DNA from: Dipteronia dyeriana
Taxonomy: Eukaryota > Streptophyta > Magnoliopsida > Sapindales > Sapindaceae
Length of the DNA stretch: 64,000 nucleotides
Assembly (NCBI GenBank): GCA_032871835.1
Contig: CM065296.1
Location: 9,434,001-9,498,000, forward strand
Direction: 5' to 3'
This document shows positions 12,050 through 23,063 of the stretch, piece after piece. Below the pieces are notes generated by a model. It saw only the letters and a program-made list of their open reading frames with translations. It had not been told where the DNA came from and made no database searches. Numbering within the stretch: position 1 is the stretch's first letter; each line of letters begins with the position of its first letter. A program made the position numbers and the translations under genes.

Positions 12050-13890
12050 CTTGTAGTCTTATCAAGCCGCACAAATCGAACCTCAGCTAGGATCCCAAGT
12101 TCCAATCCAAATCCTGTTTGAAAAATACTCTAAGCCAGTTGATGCCATTGCATACTTTGACACTGCCTCACACAACATAATGATGAACCCTAAAATCCTT
12201 CCTTCCATAGCCTGAAAATCATATGTTCGCTATTTCAAAGCAACAGATGGACAAATATTCACTACTAATATGATTTCAAGGAATAAGATTGGTATTAAGA
12301 TTTTTCCATCTTGTCCCTTATGGGTTCGTGTCATAGGAACACCATTACTAGATAAAGATATTCTAATTGACTGGGATGTCTATTGTCAATGTAAATCTCT
12401 CAAAATCCTTCCCAGCGGAATCAGATACAAGAGAGATTTTAAACCCTTTTCCAGCATACCAATTTTTTTTCCCATTACCTGAAATTCAACCCTCATTCCA
12501 ACAAGTCCAAGAGAAATTGTTGCAATTCTGCACAAACAACCATGCTGATTTCAAGCATCCAAAACCCTTGTGGAAAACTCAGAATTTTTTATTAGGCTAC
12601 CATTCAAGCACAATGAAGATTTTAATCCTACAAAATCTTCTCATTCAGGAATGACGCCTTCAGATCTTAAAATGGCCAATGAAGAATGTGATGAACTGCT
12701 TCGCCAAGGTTTACTTGAACCCACTTCCTCACCATGGGCGTGTCAAGCGTTTTATGTTGAAAAACGCTTAGAACATATCAGAGGAAAAAAAGAGACTAGT
12801 AATTGACTACAAGCCTCTCAACCATTTCCTCCGTGATGACAAGTTTCCGGTTCCCAGAACCAACACCCTATTCTCTCAACTTCTCGGTGCCTCCATATTT
12901 TCCAAGTTCGATCTCAAATGAGCCTTTTGGCAAATAGGTATTCATCCTAAAGAAAGGTATAAAACTGCCTTTTGCATCCATAATGCCCAGTACCAATGGA
13001 TAGTCCTACCATTTGGTCTGAAAACAGCTTCATCGTTTTCTAGAAAGTTATCACCATGATCTTTCATCCTATTCTCCATTCAACATTGCTCTATATTGAT
13101 GACATTCTGCTGTTCTCTTTAGACAAAGACTCCCACAACAATCTCCTTTAACAATTTCATAGTCTGATTGATTAACACAACAAGAGTATGATAGGTCGTT
13201 CAAAAATAGAGTTCCTCGGAATGCATATTTCTAATGGACAGTACCATCTTGGTCCTCACCTAGCTATTGGTTTTTCCTGATTCAAATTTGACTCAAAAAC
13301 AAATTCAACAATTCCTTGGAATAATAAATTTCATCAGAGATTCCATCCCTCAGGTAAGTTATCACACTTCGGCTCTCTCAACCCTTCTAAAGAAGAATCC
13401 TCCACCGTGGAGTTCTTGTCACATAGAAGCATTGGTTAATCTTAAAAAGATAGCACAAAAACCACCACCTCTCACTATTCCTTCCACCAGTTAACTCATA
13501 TTCTAGACAGATGCTAACGATATTTTTTGGGGGCTATCCTGATGGAAGAAAAGGACGGACAACGAAATTATTATGGTCATGCTAGTGGACAATTTAAAAA
13601 TGCCCAAAAGCATTATCACACCATCTATAAAAAGATTCTTACGGTCAAATACGAAATCCAAATGTTTGATTTCCACCTCAGAACAAGAACTTTTCTTGTT
13701 GAAATGGACAACTTATTTTTCCTAAAGATCCTCGAGTTCCGTAACAAGATTCCTCCCGATCCACAGCTGTTGAGATTAAAAGATTGGTTTTCCAAGTATG
13801 ATTTCATTGTTAAGCACGTGAAAGAACATGACAATATAATAACATATATGCTTTCCAGATCACCACCGGTCCTCTTTATCATTCCCACAG
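12050..13890 (+). pseudogene. Endogenous caulimovirid-like remnant (protease-RT-RNase H)
   Basis: Broken plus-strand frames show, in order: an aspartic-protease region with a degenerate active site (DTAS near 12160) and GTPLLDKDIL near 12340; a reverse transcriptase with NPTKSSHSGM near 12630, RLVIDYKPLN near 12795, VLPFGLKTA near 13005 and the catalytic YIDDILLFS at about 13091-13117; and an RNase H region from about 13500 with GHASGQFKNA near 13577. The domain order and the SHSGM and GHASGQF blocks fit plant pararetroviruses of the Caulimoviridae, possibly the florendovirus/petuvirus side, better than Ty3 elements. Breaks include frameshifts near 12480, 12650 and 12790, a stop codon near 12918, and more breaks between 13040 and 13270. 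No movement or coat protein region is recognisable. It is an inert fossil. Confidence 0.8.
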
Positions 13891-13912
13891 GCAATATCCC
13901 TCTCATCTCCAT

Positions 13913-13925
13913 AGCTCTGATACCA
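13913..13925 (-). other. tRNA-iMet primer-site-like motif in reverse orientation
   Basis: The minus strand reads TGGTATCAGAGCT, the usual primer-binding sequence complementary to the 3' end of plant initiator tRNA-Met, used by caulimovirids and many LTR retrotransposons. It lies 3' of the viral remnant but points the other way, so it may belong to a different or inverted fragment. Confidence 0.45.
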
Positions 13926-14724
13926 AGGCGAGGGCAGGGAGCCCTGAACCGTCTCCGACAGCCTCAATTCAACGGTCTAAACAGGGTACTCACATGTCAA
14001 CAAACCAGAGACAAACAAGAACCTTGAACCAAAGTTTCAGCATCGTTTCTGATGTGTATGATCCTCAACTAGAAGCAAGCACAGAACATACTTAGATCAT
14101 TATAAACTGTTTATCATCTCTTAGGGAAAATTTATATTTTTACTTAAATCTGTAACTTAGGTTGAAATCATCACATGTTTAAATTAAGATAGTCAACTCA
14201 TCATTTAGATATATAATTTTTTTTCCTACCTACATAAACGATCTGAATATGAAATATCTATGCTCATGAGTCAAGGACATCAATCAGAACTTGAGACACG
14301 TAAAGCCCCACCACAAATATGGAAAGAGAAGTGGACCGCTTGAGGCAGGGTGTGCAAATTTTACCCTTTTATCCTGAATCAATGAATGGTTAAAATATAT
14401 CACAATTAACATGACAAGTTTTTGAAACTTGTTGTGATTGAGTGAATTTTTTTAAAGATATCATGAAAAGAGAATAAATTCTTCTTCTTTTTCTAAAATA
14501 TTCACAAACTATGAAGATTTCTCGGCGGGGCGATACAACAGACAGCAGAGACAAATGGGCATCATTCCGTATCGAGCTTTGTAGTTTACACTTTTTGGTA
14601 TCAGTTGAACAAAAAATAACCAGCGCCGGAAATTGTCTATGGAGTCTATACTCTTCTTATACTTGAGTTGCAGAAAATTTGCCAAGAAGCCGTATATTTC
14701 TAAAGGCTTGATCAAAGTGGAAGA
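13926..14724. other. Intergenic region and 3' flank of the membrane-protein gene
   Basis: Just right of the primer-site motif a short frame continues to 14027 without family resemblance. The rest is AT-rich. The part nearest 14725 probably holds the 3' UTR of the minus-strand gene. Confidence 0.4.
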
Positions 14725-17513
14725 TCACACTCTTTGCCTGTTAGAAACCGAACGTGTTAACGGTGTATGCACCTCCTGATAACCGTCACATTCATCTTCA
14801 TCGTCAGAGGATAGCAAAGATGAACCCATCCATGCCTTAAAACCTTCATTAACATTCCTTTCCACATCTGGTGTGATTTCCAAGGGGTTTGCTTCCAACA
14901 TTTCCAAACCAAGGTTTCGACCACCACTGTCTCCCTCGTCAAGAACTACGGCTGCTTTTCTTCTTAGGAAGAAGGCAGCTCCAGCGTATAGAATGACCAG
15001 CCCCCACGATGCAATCTCGTAGCACCAAAACAGGGGCACAGAGCAGCTGCTCCCCAATGTCAAGAGGCTTGAACCAAGAAACAATGCCAGAAGGCCAAAG
15101 ATTAAAGCAAAGACAGCATTCAGAATTGATAGACAACGAACCCCACCTGGATTGCCATAACAGAGTTAAAAAATATTAATTAAAAACAGTAATCATGCAA
15201 GTCGCTTTATCAGGCAGTCCAGCACACAATTTTTATACAAAAAGAATAGTACAAATTGTACTTCACAAGAGCAAGAAAATATCAACAAGTTCATTATTTA
15301 TTTTCTTATGAACAAGATAATAGGAATTACAGTCAACATATGCAGAAGGGCACATATACAGAAGGGCGCATTGCCTTGTAAATGAGTTGCCACTAGCATG
15401 TGAACTGCTGAGCTGGTATTCCACATTTGACAATTCAAGTTGCCCGAATATGTACAGAGAGTTCCAAGAGATGATAATCACAGAAGGTAACAAATCAAAC
15501 CCATATACAACAGCTACCGGTTTAAATTCCTCAATTTTAATTTGATAAAGCTAGTTCTGGTGGATTTCTTTTATTCATGGCACTTGCAACATGTCAACAT
15601 ATGGTTGTAGTCAATCTGATCTCTACTACTATTCAGTGAACCATCAAAAAGCTTTCATCTTTTATTTTATTCACCGACCCCCACCCTCCTTTCTCTACTA
15701 CTATTTAGAGAGGAGTTGATTGAGTTTTAAAATTCTTGTCTCCACATTTCTCTCTAACAAAATCTCAGTCGAAAACCATTGCACCATTTGAGCATGTCAC
15801 ATGTGCCACAGCTTTCTAGTATATTTATTATAACAGATTAACAGACCACTACTATATTGTCAAAAAATTATGCAACGGTTATCTTTGGATAGGGCCAAAG
15901 TTTAAGTAGCAACAGAACATTATGCATAGACATAATAAAAGCAATGGCAGGCAACACTTCTTACACTGATATCAAAGTACGGGAAGATAGAATTTAGAAC
16001 AGGAAATACCCCTTTTTGATGCACAATAATTGTTTTCTACCACGTTTAAGCATACATGTCTCTTTGGAGCAGTGTAGGCAACAGTAATTCCTGCATCAAG
16101 GTTAAAAACATGAGAACTGAGAAGTAGAAAGTATGTTCAAAAGAAGAAATCAGAAGACCATAATTAAGATTTCTACATCCTCGGTAAGCTTTGAGCATAA
16201 CAGCCAGCATATCACACGATATCAAAAGTAAAAACATATTGCACATTTGCACAGTATCAAGTTGTAAAGGAATTGGAAATGAATAAACTTTATTAATTTA
16301 TTATGTAAAATCAGAAACAAAAACTTATTAGAAAAACCAAATCATATATTCAAAGGATTATCCTAGGACAATGATAATAATAGAATCTGTGCCATAAGTA
16401 GATTCGGTAGCTATACAAGGTATACATTGTGAAAACAGACTACCAGCAAATCTGGCATCTCGTTTCATTTCTTTATACCAAAACAAAATTAACCTCTCTC
16501 TCGCTTATTAGTATCATTTTACAAGTAAAATCAACACCACAACAGCCAAAAAAGTTCTGCACAAGTATGGGCTGGTATACCTTTATTTTCCTATAAAGAT
16601 ATCAATCAAATAAATATCCTATCTCCAGCATATCTATTGCCCCATTGTTTCAAGACCTGTAGCCATGTTACTATTTTTTCAGTCAAATAACTACTAATTA
16701 TGAATTCTTTTGTAAAACAAAACTTTATCATTCGAAAACTCTTCTTTCAGATCCACATTAATAGAGGATTAAAGAACTTCCATCTTATCAAAAATACATC
16801 TGTACTCTTTTCCTAAAATGAACAATAAAAAATGCCAAGAACAAATTCTTGAAATTGCCGATCAAGTTTCAAAAACACAGCCAAACAAGTTTAGTAATTT
16901 ACTAGATTAAAATCACTTTTCTCTGCACCTACAGGGAATTAGAACTATAACATAGCAACAGAAAATAAAATTCAGCTCCACATTGCCTGTATCGAAATCT
17001 TCATGATCATCGCACTTGAAACGAACGAGCACCCAAAAGAAAATCACAGTTTAACTAAAACTTTTCACTATAAGAACCCAAGTCAATAACAATAAGAATT
17101 CCACATAAAATATTAAATAATTCACTACCTGCCACAAGATATGCAGCAGACGCCAAGAAAATGATCATCGAAGGAATGAACACAACCATCCAGTAATAAT
17201 CAACAGTCTCCTGATCCGTCAAATAAAACGCGCCCGGAAACAGATCCGAATCCCCTCGGCCGCCTTTGACGTTAATTGGAAGTGGCTGCAGCCTCAATTC
17301 ACCGCAAAACGGCCTCATCGCAACGTCGCCGGGAAACACGATTTTCAAGCTCACGACTGTACTTACAACAACTACAAGACAAAGAAATATCAAAACTGAG
17401 ACCAAAATCGGTCTTTGAAGTTTGACCCACGCTTTATCTTCTTCTCGCAGGCTCTCGTACTCGTGCTTCGGCATGAACGCTTGCCGCAGCGCGTCCCCTA
17501 TTATCGCCGCCAT
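14725..17513 (-). CDS. Uncharacterised four-helix membrane protein
   Basis: Three exons join in frame to 295 aa: 17513-17129, 16090-16010 and 15146-14725, all GT-AG. Residues 1-33 are polar and cytosolic-looking (MAAIIGDALRQAF, then EYESLREEDKAWVK). Four hydrophobic segments follow: one after KLQRPI, one at YYWMVVFIPSMIIFLASAAY, one at LSILNAVFALIFGLLALFLG, and one at CYEIASWGLVILYAGAAFFL. Cysteines CVPLF/CASKRG-like positions lie in the loops between them. The C-terminal tail of about 85 residues is acidic, with SSDDEDE. I do not recognise a named family; it looks like a plant-specific transmembrane protein. No break is seen and the start is the only sensible ATG. Confidence 0.8.
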
Positions 17514-17895
17514 CGAGAACTAGGTAGAGAGCAGCAACTTATTTAACGATCCACAAAATGACTCGACTGTGGAGAAAACCCTAACCGCGGCTCGTCGAAT
17601 CGAGAAATGTTGCTGCTGATCTCAATTGGACAGCCAATCTAGGGTTCCGATAACTGATATGTTACGAAATTAGAGAGTGGTGACGGTGACGGTGTTGTGT
17701 TGTTTTCAATTTTGGTGTGCTAATAGAAATCCACAGGCCTATTTTCTGGGATTTGGCGGGGTCTCGTCGCACCAGTGCAGCGGCGCGTACTAGTACTACT
17801 AACCGTACGGTATCGTGAGGCTATCATGCCACGTCAGCACTGAGTCTAAGCTAAGAAACAAATTTGGAAGGTTCATTGTCATTTGTCACCTGTTG
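17514..17895. other. 5' flank of the membrane-protein gene
   Basis: A stretch of moderate GC content upstream of the ATG at 17513 that should hold the promoter and leader. No clear TATA box was picked out. It ends at the target duplication of the next transposon. Confidence 0.4.
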
Positions 17896-18637
17896 TAAGG
17901 GTGCATTTGGAACAAAGGACGAGACGAAACGGGACGGGACACGATGGAATAATTTTTCTTGTTCCACGTTTGACATGCTATTTGAATGGAATGAAACGGG
18001 ATGGAACGAGACAGGATAAGGTGGAATAAAAACCATAAAATCTTGTTCCAACTCAAACCTTCGGCCACACTTGTGATGCAGTCTGGAAAAGATATTTTTA
18101 CATTTAAATCTGGTAAAAATTACAAAAATATCAAATATAAAATAAAACTCAACCCTTCATTCTCTCTTCCATTCGCATGCTTCTCTCTCTGTTCATTCTC
18201 ACGCTTCTCTCACTCTCTTTATTATCTCTTCTTTAGTCGACGACGAGGAGCAGAGATCTCAGTCTCTCCCGCTTGTCTATCTCTCCTCTCTCTCTCTCCG
18301 TTCGACTTCTTTGTGGTGGCTTTTGTTGATTTCGATTTAGGGTTCTCAATTTGGGGTTTTTGATTCCAGCGATCGGAATACAAAATCATCTGGGGTTACG
18401 TCGGCGACTGTCAGGCTTGTGGGGGTTTGTGAGGTTGTGACCGGATGTGATTGAATCCGGTGGTGGATGGTTCTAGGTTTGATTGAAGCTGGTGGTTTGG
18501 CGTTGATGGTATTGGGTTTGGTGTTGACGATGATGTTAGGGTGTTTTTGATTTGTTTTCGATTTTTTGTTTGTTTTTCAATTTGTTTTCAGATTTAGATT
18601 TGGTGTTGACCGTTGATGATGATGATTGTGTCGGCAG

Positions 18638-19380
18638 CGAGATTTTGGTCATAGCTTACGCGAGCACCTCATATCGAAGCTCATGAAGGATGTGGAGGGC
18701 ACTTGCTGGTAGATTCATCTGTTTTGTTTTAACTATCAGATTGGACTGTCAAGTGTTTTAGTTTGTAATTTGAGTAATTGATTGATATTCAAATTGGGAA
18801 TATTCTGTAGTGGGCAGCATGGATTTATGGTGGCGATAATGGGTATGGGTGTAGACGCATTGGGAAAGGGCTGATTCGAGATGGGACTGGGTTTGTGACG
18901 TTTCTAGTGAAGTACTGGTGTGTTGGGTTCAAAGGGGAAATCTTAGAAGCTGTTACTATGGTCAACAAGGTACGTGTATGATAAGCATAGCATGACTCAT
19001 GATTTAGGTAACTGTGGAACTACTGACTTGACTAAGCAGCCTACAAGCATGCTGAGCATATGGAGACCTGGGTTACAAAGAGGCACTCTAGAATCAGAAA
19101 CAGAGTACAATACATAGCATTACATAATGCTCCTCTTATGAACAGACTATGAATAGCAATTCCCAGATTACTCTACGTCCACTTGCATTAGATTAGTTGA
19201 GAATTAGTTAGTGTACGTGTACTCTCTGTTTAATTAACCGTTCAACTTGATAAGTTAATAATCCGTTTTGTGCAAAGATGGATGTTATCTTTTGCTGTTT
19301 CTATTAACTGTATTTCCAATCTTCACAGATGGGATTTTTTGCTGAAACTGGACCTGTTCAATTTTTTTTTTTCAAACCAC
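18638..19380 (+). pseudogene. Captured RPB7 (RNA polymerase II subunit 7) fragment
   Basis: Three exon-like blocks are separated by GT-AG introns: 18638-18708 (SKLMKDVEGTC), 18811-18969 (GKGLIRDGTGFVTF, then KGEILEAV and TMVNK) and 19329-19380 (MGFFAETGPVQ). These match the central part of plant NRPB7 in order. The N-terminal start and the C-terminal S1-like half are absent. There is a frameshift near 18868 and small deletions relative to the family (VFRP region). Retained introns show copying at the DNA level. It lies inside the TIR element, so it is a transduplicated fragment rather than a local gene. Confidence 0.8.
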
Positions 19381-19647
19381 GTGAGTTCTCTTTAGTTGTG
19401 GTTTCTTCTCTTCGGATTCCAGTTTTTGTAGGGTGGTTTGCGTAATCCTGTTTCTTTTTGTGAGTTAACCATTTAGTAATGTAGAGAAATTTTGGTATTA
19501 TACAATAAGGTTGAGGCTTGCTCCACTGACCAAATATTTGGGCTAATTGGACAGATATATATTAAAAATAGTGAAGAGATTTAACATCCTTTGTTATTGT
19601 TAGTATTGAAATTCTGAGTTTGATAAAATTTAAAGGACAGACAATTT

Positions 19648-19772
19648 TTCTTTCAAGAGGAAGTCATGAATGTGCCTCTATTAACCGAATTTGTGGATTT
19701 TGTGATGAATGTAAACGCCGGTTCAATGTGAGACTCTGGAAAGTTTTTACTGATTGTTTCAACTGCCTTCCT
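19648..19772 (+). pseudogene. Captured PP1 phosphatase catalytic-subunit fragment
   Basis: One exon-like block contains HECASINRI, then [20 protein letters not shown] and NCLPV. This is the region of PP1 (TOPP) catalytic subunits that follows the metal-binding GNHE motif. Here GNHE is changed to GSHE and IYGFYDE to ICGFCDE. A stop follows NCLPV at once. The next 80 bp (ELEDMGLDLMQVIQARFRED) are open but not recognised and could come from a third source. It sits in the same element as the RPB7 piece. Confidence 0.8.
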
Positions 19773-20754
19773 GTTTAGATGTTTAGATGTTGAGCTAGAG
19801 GATATGGGTCTTGATCTTATGCAAGTGATACAAGCCAGATTTCGTGAAGACAATTGTAGATGAGTGAATATGTTTGAAACTTATATTTTGATGGAATTGT
19901 GAACATATTTGAAACTTATATTTTGTTGAAATTGTGAACATGTTTGTGTCATGGATTTTGTTATTAGGTTCGTGAATAATTATATTACATTAACTTTTTT
20001 GTCGGATCATGTTATCAAGTATTATCCGTAATTTACTATTATGTGAAAAGAAAATATGTGTGGTTGAATAATTAAAACTTACAATTGTAGATCATGAGTA
20101 TTATTTACTAATTACATGTATCTAAAATATATTTTTCTTTTCCATTTTTCATAATTACAAGCATGTAAAATTGAATAATAATTTTATTTAAAAAAATTTG
20201 AGGGAATGGCCATAATCTTATTAATTGATATTATTATTAAAAAAATTGAGGGAATTTCCATAATTATATTATTATTATTTGAAAAAAAAAATAACATGTC
20301 TTCCAAAAAATAATTAATTAAATTATTTTTTAATTATAATATTATTATTTTTGTTAAATATGATAAAAAAAAATAATTTATTAAATAAAATAAAATAAAT
20401 ATTTACTTGTCATATCCCATATGTCATTATTATGTGGTAACAAATATTGGACATGATAAAAAGGGCACTATGGTCAATTGTCACGTCATGTCCCATCCTG
20501 TCCCAATCATACCAAACACAATATAGAACAGTCTGTTCTGTCCTGTCCCGTCCCATTTTGTTCTGTCCCATGTCCGTACCAAACGCACACCGAAGGAACC
20601 AAATTTAATCATGTATTGTATGTACTAAACTAATGATTAGTATCTATCACCTAATTGGGTTATGTTCAAATTATTTGCAGGAGTTTGAATTTATTACATT
20701 ATATCATTTAGGATTCAGCTATTTTACAGCTCCCGTATAGTTTTGCGATAGTTA

Positions 20755-21210
20755 GAGTATTTCCAATGTAAATATGTATTTTGTGAAAATTAACGGACAT
20801 ATATGATAGATAGTTAAAAAGTTATAAAAACTGTCAACATACAATTATCTAATTTCAATATGGAGATATATGGCAAAAAAAAAAAAGGTTAGATACTATG
20901 AAAGTGAGTTTTTAATTCTATAAAATCTCATAAAAATACTTATTATAATTATAACTCTTTTCACTAATAATATTAAAACTCATTTAATTGTAAAATAAAA
21001 CAGGATAGAGGGATAAATAATTGTTTTATTATTACTATTCATAAAATTGATACATATTTGATTTTAGTAATTTAGATAATTGCATTGGAGTCTTGGAGAT
21101 GTGAATATACATTTTATTAAAAAAAACAAAAATTGGGTCCATAATAAATAGAAATGTTGATGTGTCATTATTTAGAAACTTAAAAATGCATATTTGTATC
21201 GGATATGCTC
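20755..21210. mobile_element. Tourist-like MITE (456 bp, TTA duplication)
   Basis: The element starts GAGTATTTCCAATGTAAATATG and ends CATATTTGTATCGGATATGCTC, an imperfect terminal inverted repeat of the GAGCATCTCCAATG type. It is flanked on both sides by TTA (20752-20754 and 21211-21213). The 3-bp duplication and lack of coding fit a PIF/Harbinger-derived MITE. Confidence 0.75.
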
Positions 21211-21599
21211 TTATAAGAAGAAGTTATTTTATTTATTAAATTTTAATTTAATTTTTAAATTCATTTGTATAGATCATTTGATTGAATTCAACCATTAAAC
21301 ATGTAACTCTACGACATCGTTTGATCCGTGAACCCATAACGACATCATTTTTAAGTTTAGAATTATAATTTGTTCAAGCACAGTTTTAAATTAGGTTTGA
21401 TTTACTTTTAATTTCCTAAATGATCTATTCAATTAAACGAAATCAATATGGTGAAAAGGAGAAGTTGCATTTTTTAAGTTTTAACTGGATTGTTTTTTTT
21501 TTAAAAAAAAAAGTTTTAGTTGGATTATGATCAACACTTGTACCCATTCTTAATGGGTTAAAAAAAGTGAAAACCCCACTTATAAAAAAATATGTTTCT

Positions 21600-21860
21600 A
21601 TCTATTATCTATTAACTATATAAAAACAGGATCGGTTGGAATTATAGCCTTTTTTTTTCTTTAAAATTTTTAAAAAATAAAATTATGAATGCAACCCTTA
21701 AAATTTATATAATTACTTAGTAAATAGGTCTTAGTAAGATTTCAATTATAGCTTCTCTTAGGTTTTCTTTAGAAGTCAAATGATAAATACAACCCTTCAA
21801 ATTTATACAATTATTTAATAAATATGTCTTAATAATAGTAACACACTAGGGACTATATGG
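21600..21860. repeat. Dispersed repeat, copy A
   Basis: About 250 bp beginning TTAACTATATAA and containing GTCTTAGTAAGATTTCAATTATAG and GTCTTAATAATAGTAACACA. A related copy lies at 34365-34625 in the same orientation. Its family is unknown. Confidence 0.65.
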
Positions 21861-22777
21861 TAGCCAACAATTGAATTTAATGTGATCAAGGTGAAAAGAT
21901 TATAATTTTTAGGGTTTTATTGAAAACTAACCTTTTTTGGAGCCTCAAGTTAATAACTAACCCCTTTTTAAAAAACTTGCAAAACTAACTTTTTTTTTGT
22001 GTGTAAATACTACTATACCCTTACTTACTTTTTTTTTTTTTTCATTTTACTTATCCTACCCATTCTATACCTTATATCTCTTTCCTCTTATTTCCACCTC
22101 TCTCCACCACAACACCCCATCTTCATTTCTCTCCCATTCTTCTCACCGAATTTTTGTTTTCTCTTCCTTAGTTTTGTATTTTAGCTATTATTTACATTCT
22201 CCATCATTGAGGAACTCCAAAATATTCATCCACCACAAGGGTCTTTATATTCAAGCTTTTGAGGTGAGTTTTGTTTTGAATTTTTTGACTTGAATCTCGG
22301 ATTTGTGTAAATTTTGTTGTGTTTGTGTAATTTTTGTTGTGGAAATAGTTTATATTTACATAATAAAGCATGGGTCTTATGTGTATATGATGTAGTTGTG
22401 ATCAATTTATAGTTTAAACATAAATCTAAAGTATTTTTTTAAAATCTCTTATTCACTTTCCTTTGTGCATTAAGGTTGCTAATTTTTGTTAAAATAGCTT
22501 TCATCAATATAATAGAGCATGGGTCTTGGTTGAATTTGATGTTGGTGTGATCAATTTTAATTTCATTCATAAATTTTAAGATTTTTTATTGTTTGAATAA
22601 AAAAATTTAGTTTAATTTGTGCATTAGGGTTGTTTATTTTTGTTAAAATAGTTGATATTAATGTAATCGAGCATGAGTGTTGTGTGAATTTGATGTTGGT
22701 GTGGTTAATTTTCCATTATTGGATTGAATCTTTACATTTGGTAGCATTTTTTTAAAAAAGTGTCTAGCCCAGTTTTT

Positions 22778-22940
22778 CCAACGCAGTTGGGAATTCCCAA
22801 CGTAGTTAGGAATTTCTAACTTTGTTAGGAATTCGTTGGGAATTTCCTAACTGTGTTAGGAATTTCCAACACTGTTAGGAATTCCCAACAGCGTTAGGAA
22901 TTCCCAACAGCGTTAGGTATTCCAACTGTGTTGGGAATTC
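22778..22940. repeat. Subterminal ~19-bp repeat array, left (MULE-1)
   Basis: About nine imperfect units of the form GGAATTCCCAACAGCGTTA follow one another. Each unit joins the palindrome GGAATTCC to a small inverted repeat AAC-N3-GTT, so the array can pair with itself. It lies about 125 bp upstream of the transposase frame. Confidence 0.85.
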
Positions 22941-23063
22941 TAGTGGCATCAAGTTTTTTAACTTAGTTTGTATTTAGAATGTTTTATAAATTTACAGTAC
23001 CATGAGTATAGAATATTTGTTTAGGAATATAATCATGAATTTCTTATTCATTTGAAAGGTTTC

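Larger units (their letters stand above)
17899..20591. mobile_element. Gene-capturing TIR element (PIF/Harbinger-like, Pack-type)
   Basis: The left end reads GGGTGCATTTGGAAC after TAA (17896-17898), followed by GGGACGGGAC-rich subterminal sequence. The right end reads GTACCAAACGCACACC with CCCGTCCC-rich sequence inside it. The ends match those of the 60282-61327 copy, whose TAA duplication is exact; here the right flank is GAA, so one side has mutated. A 3-bp TWA-type target suggests PIF/Harbinger. No transposase is present. The interior carries pieces of two host genes (RPB7 and PP1) and a long AT-rich right half. Confidence 0.7.

Noticed and set aside
22778..22940. CRISPR-like regular repeats
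   Set aside because: The units abut without unique spacers, and the context is a plant transposon.
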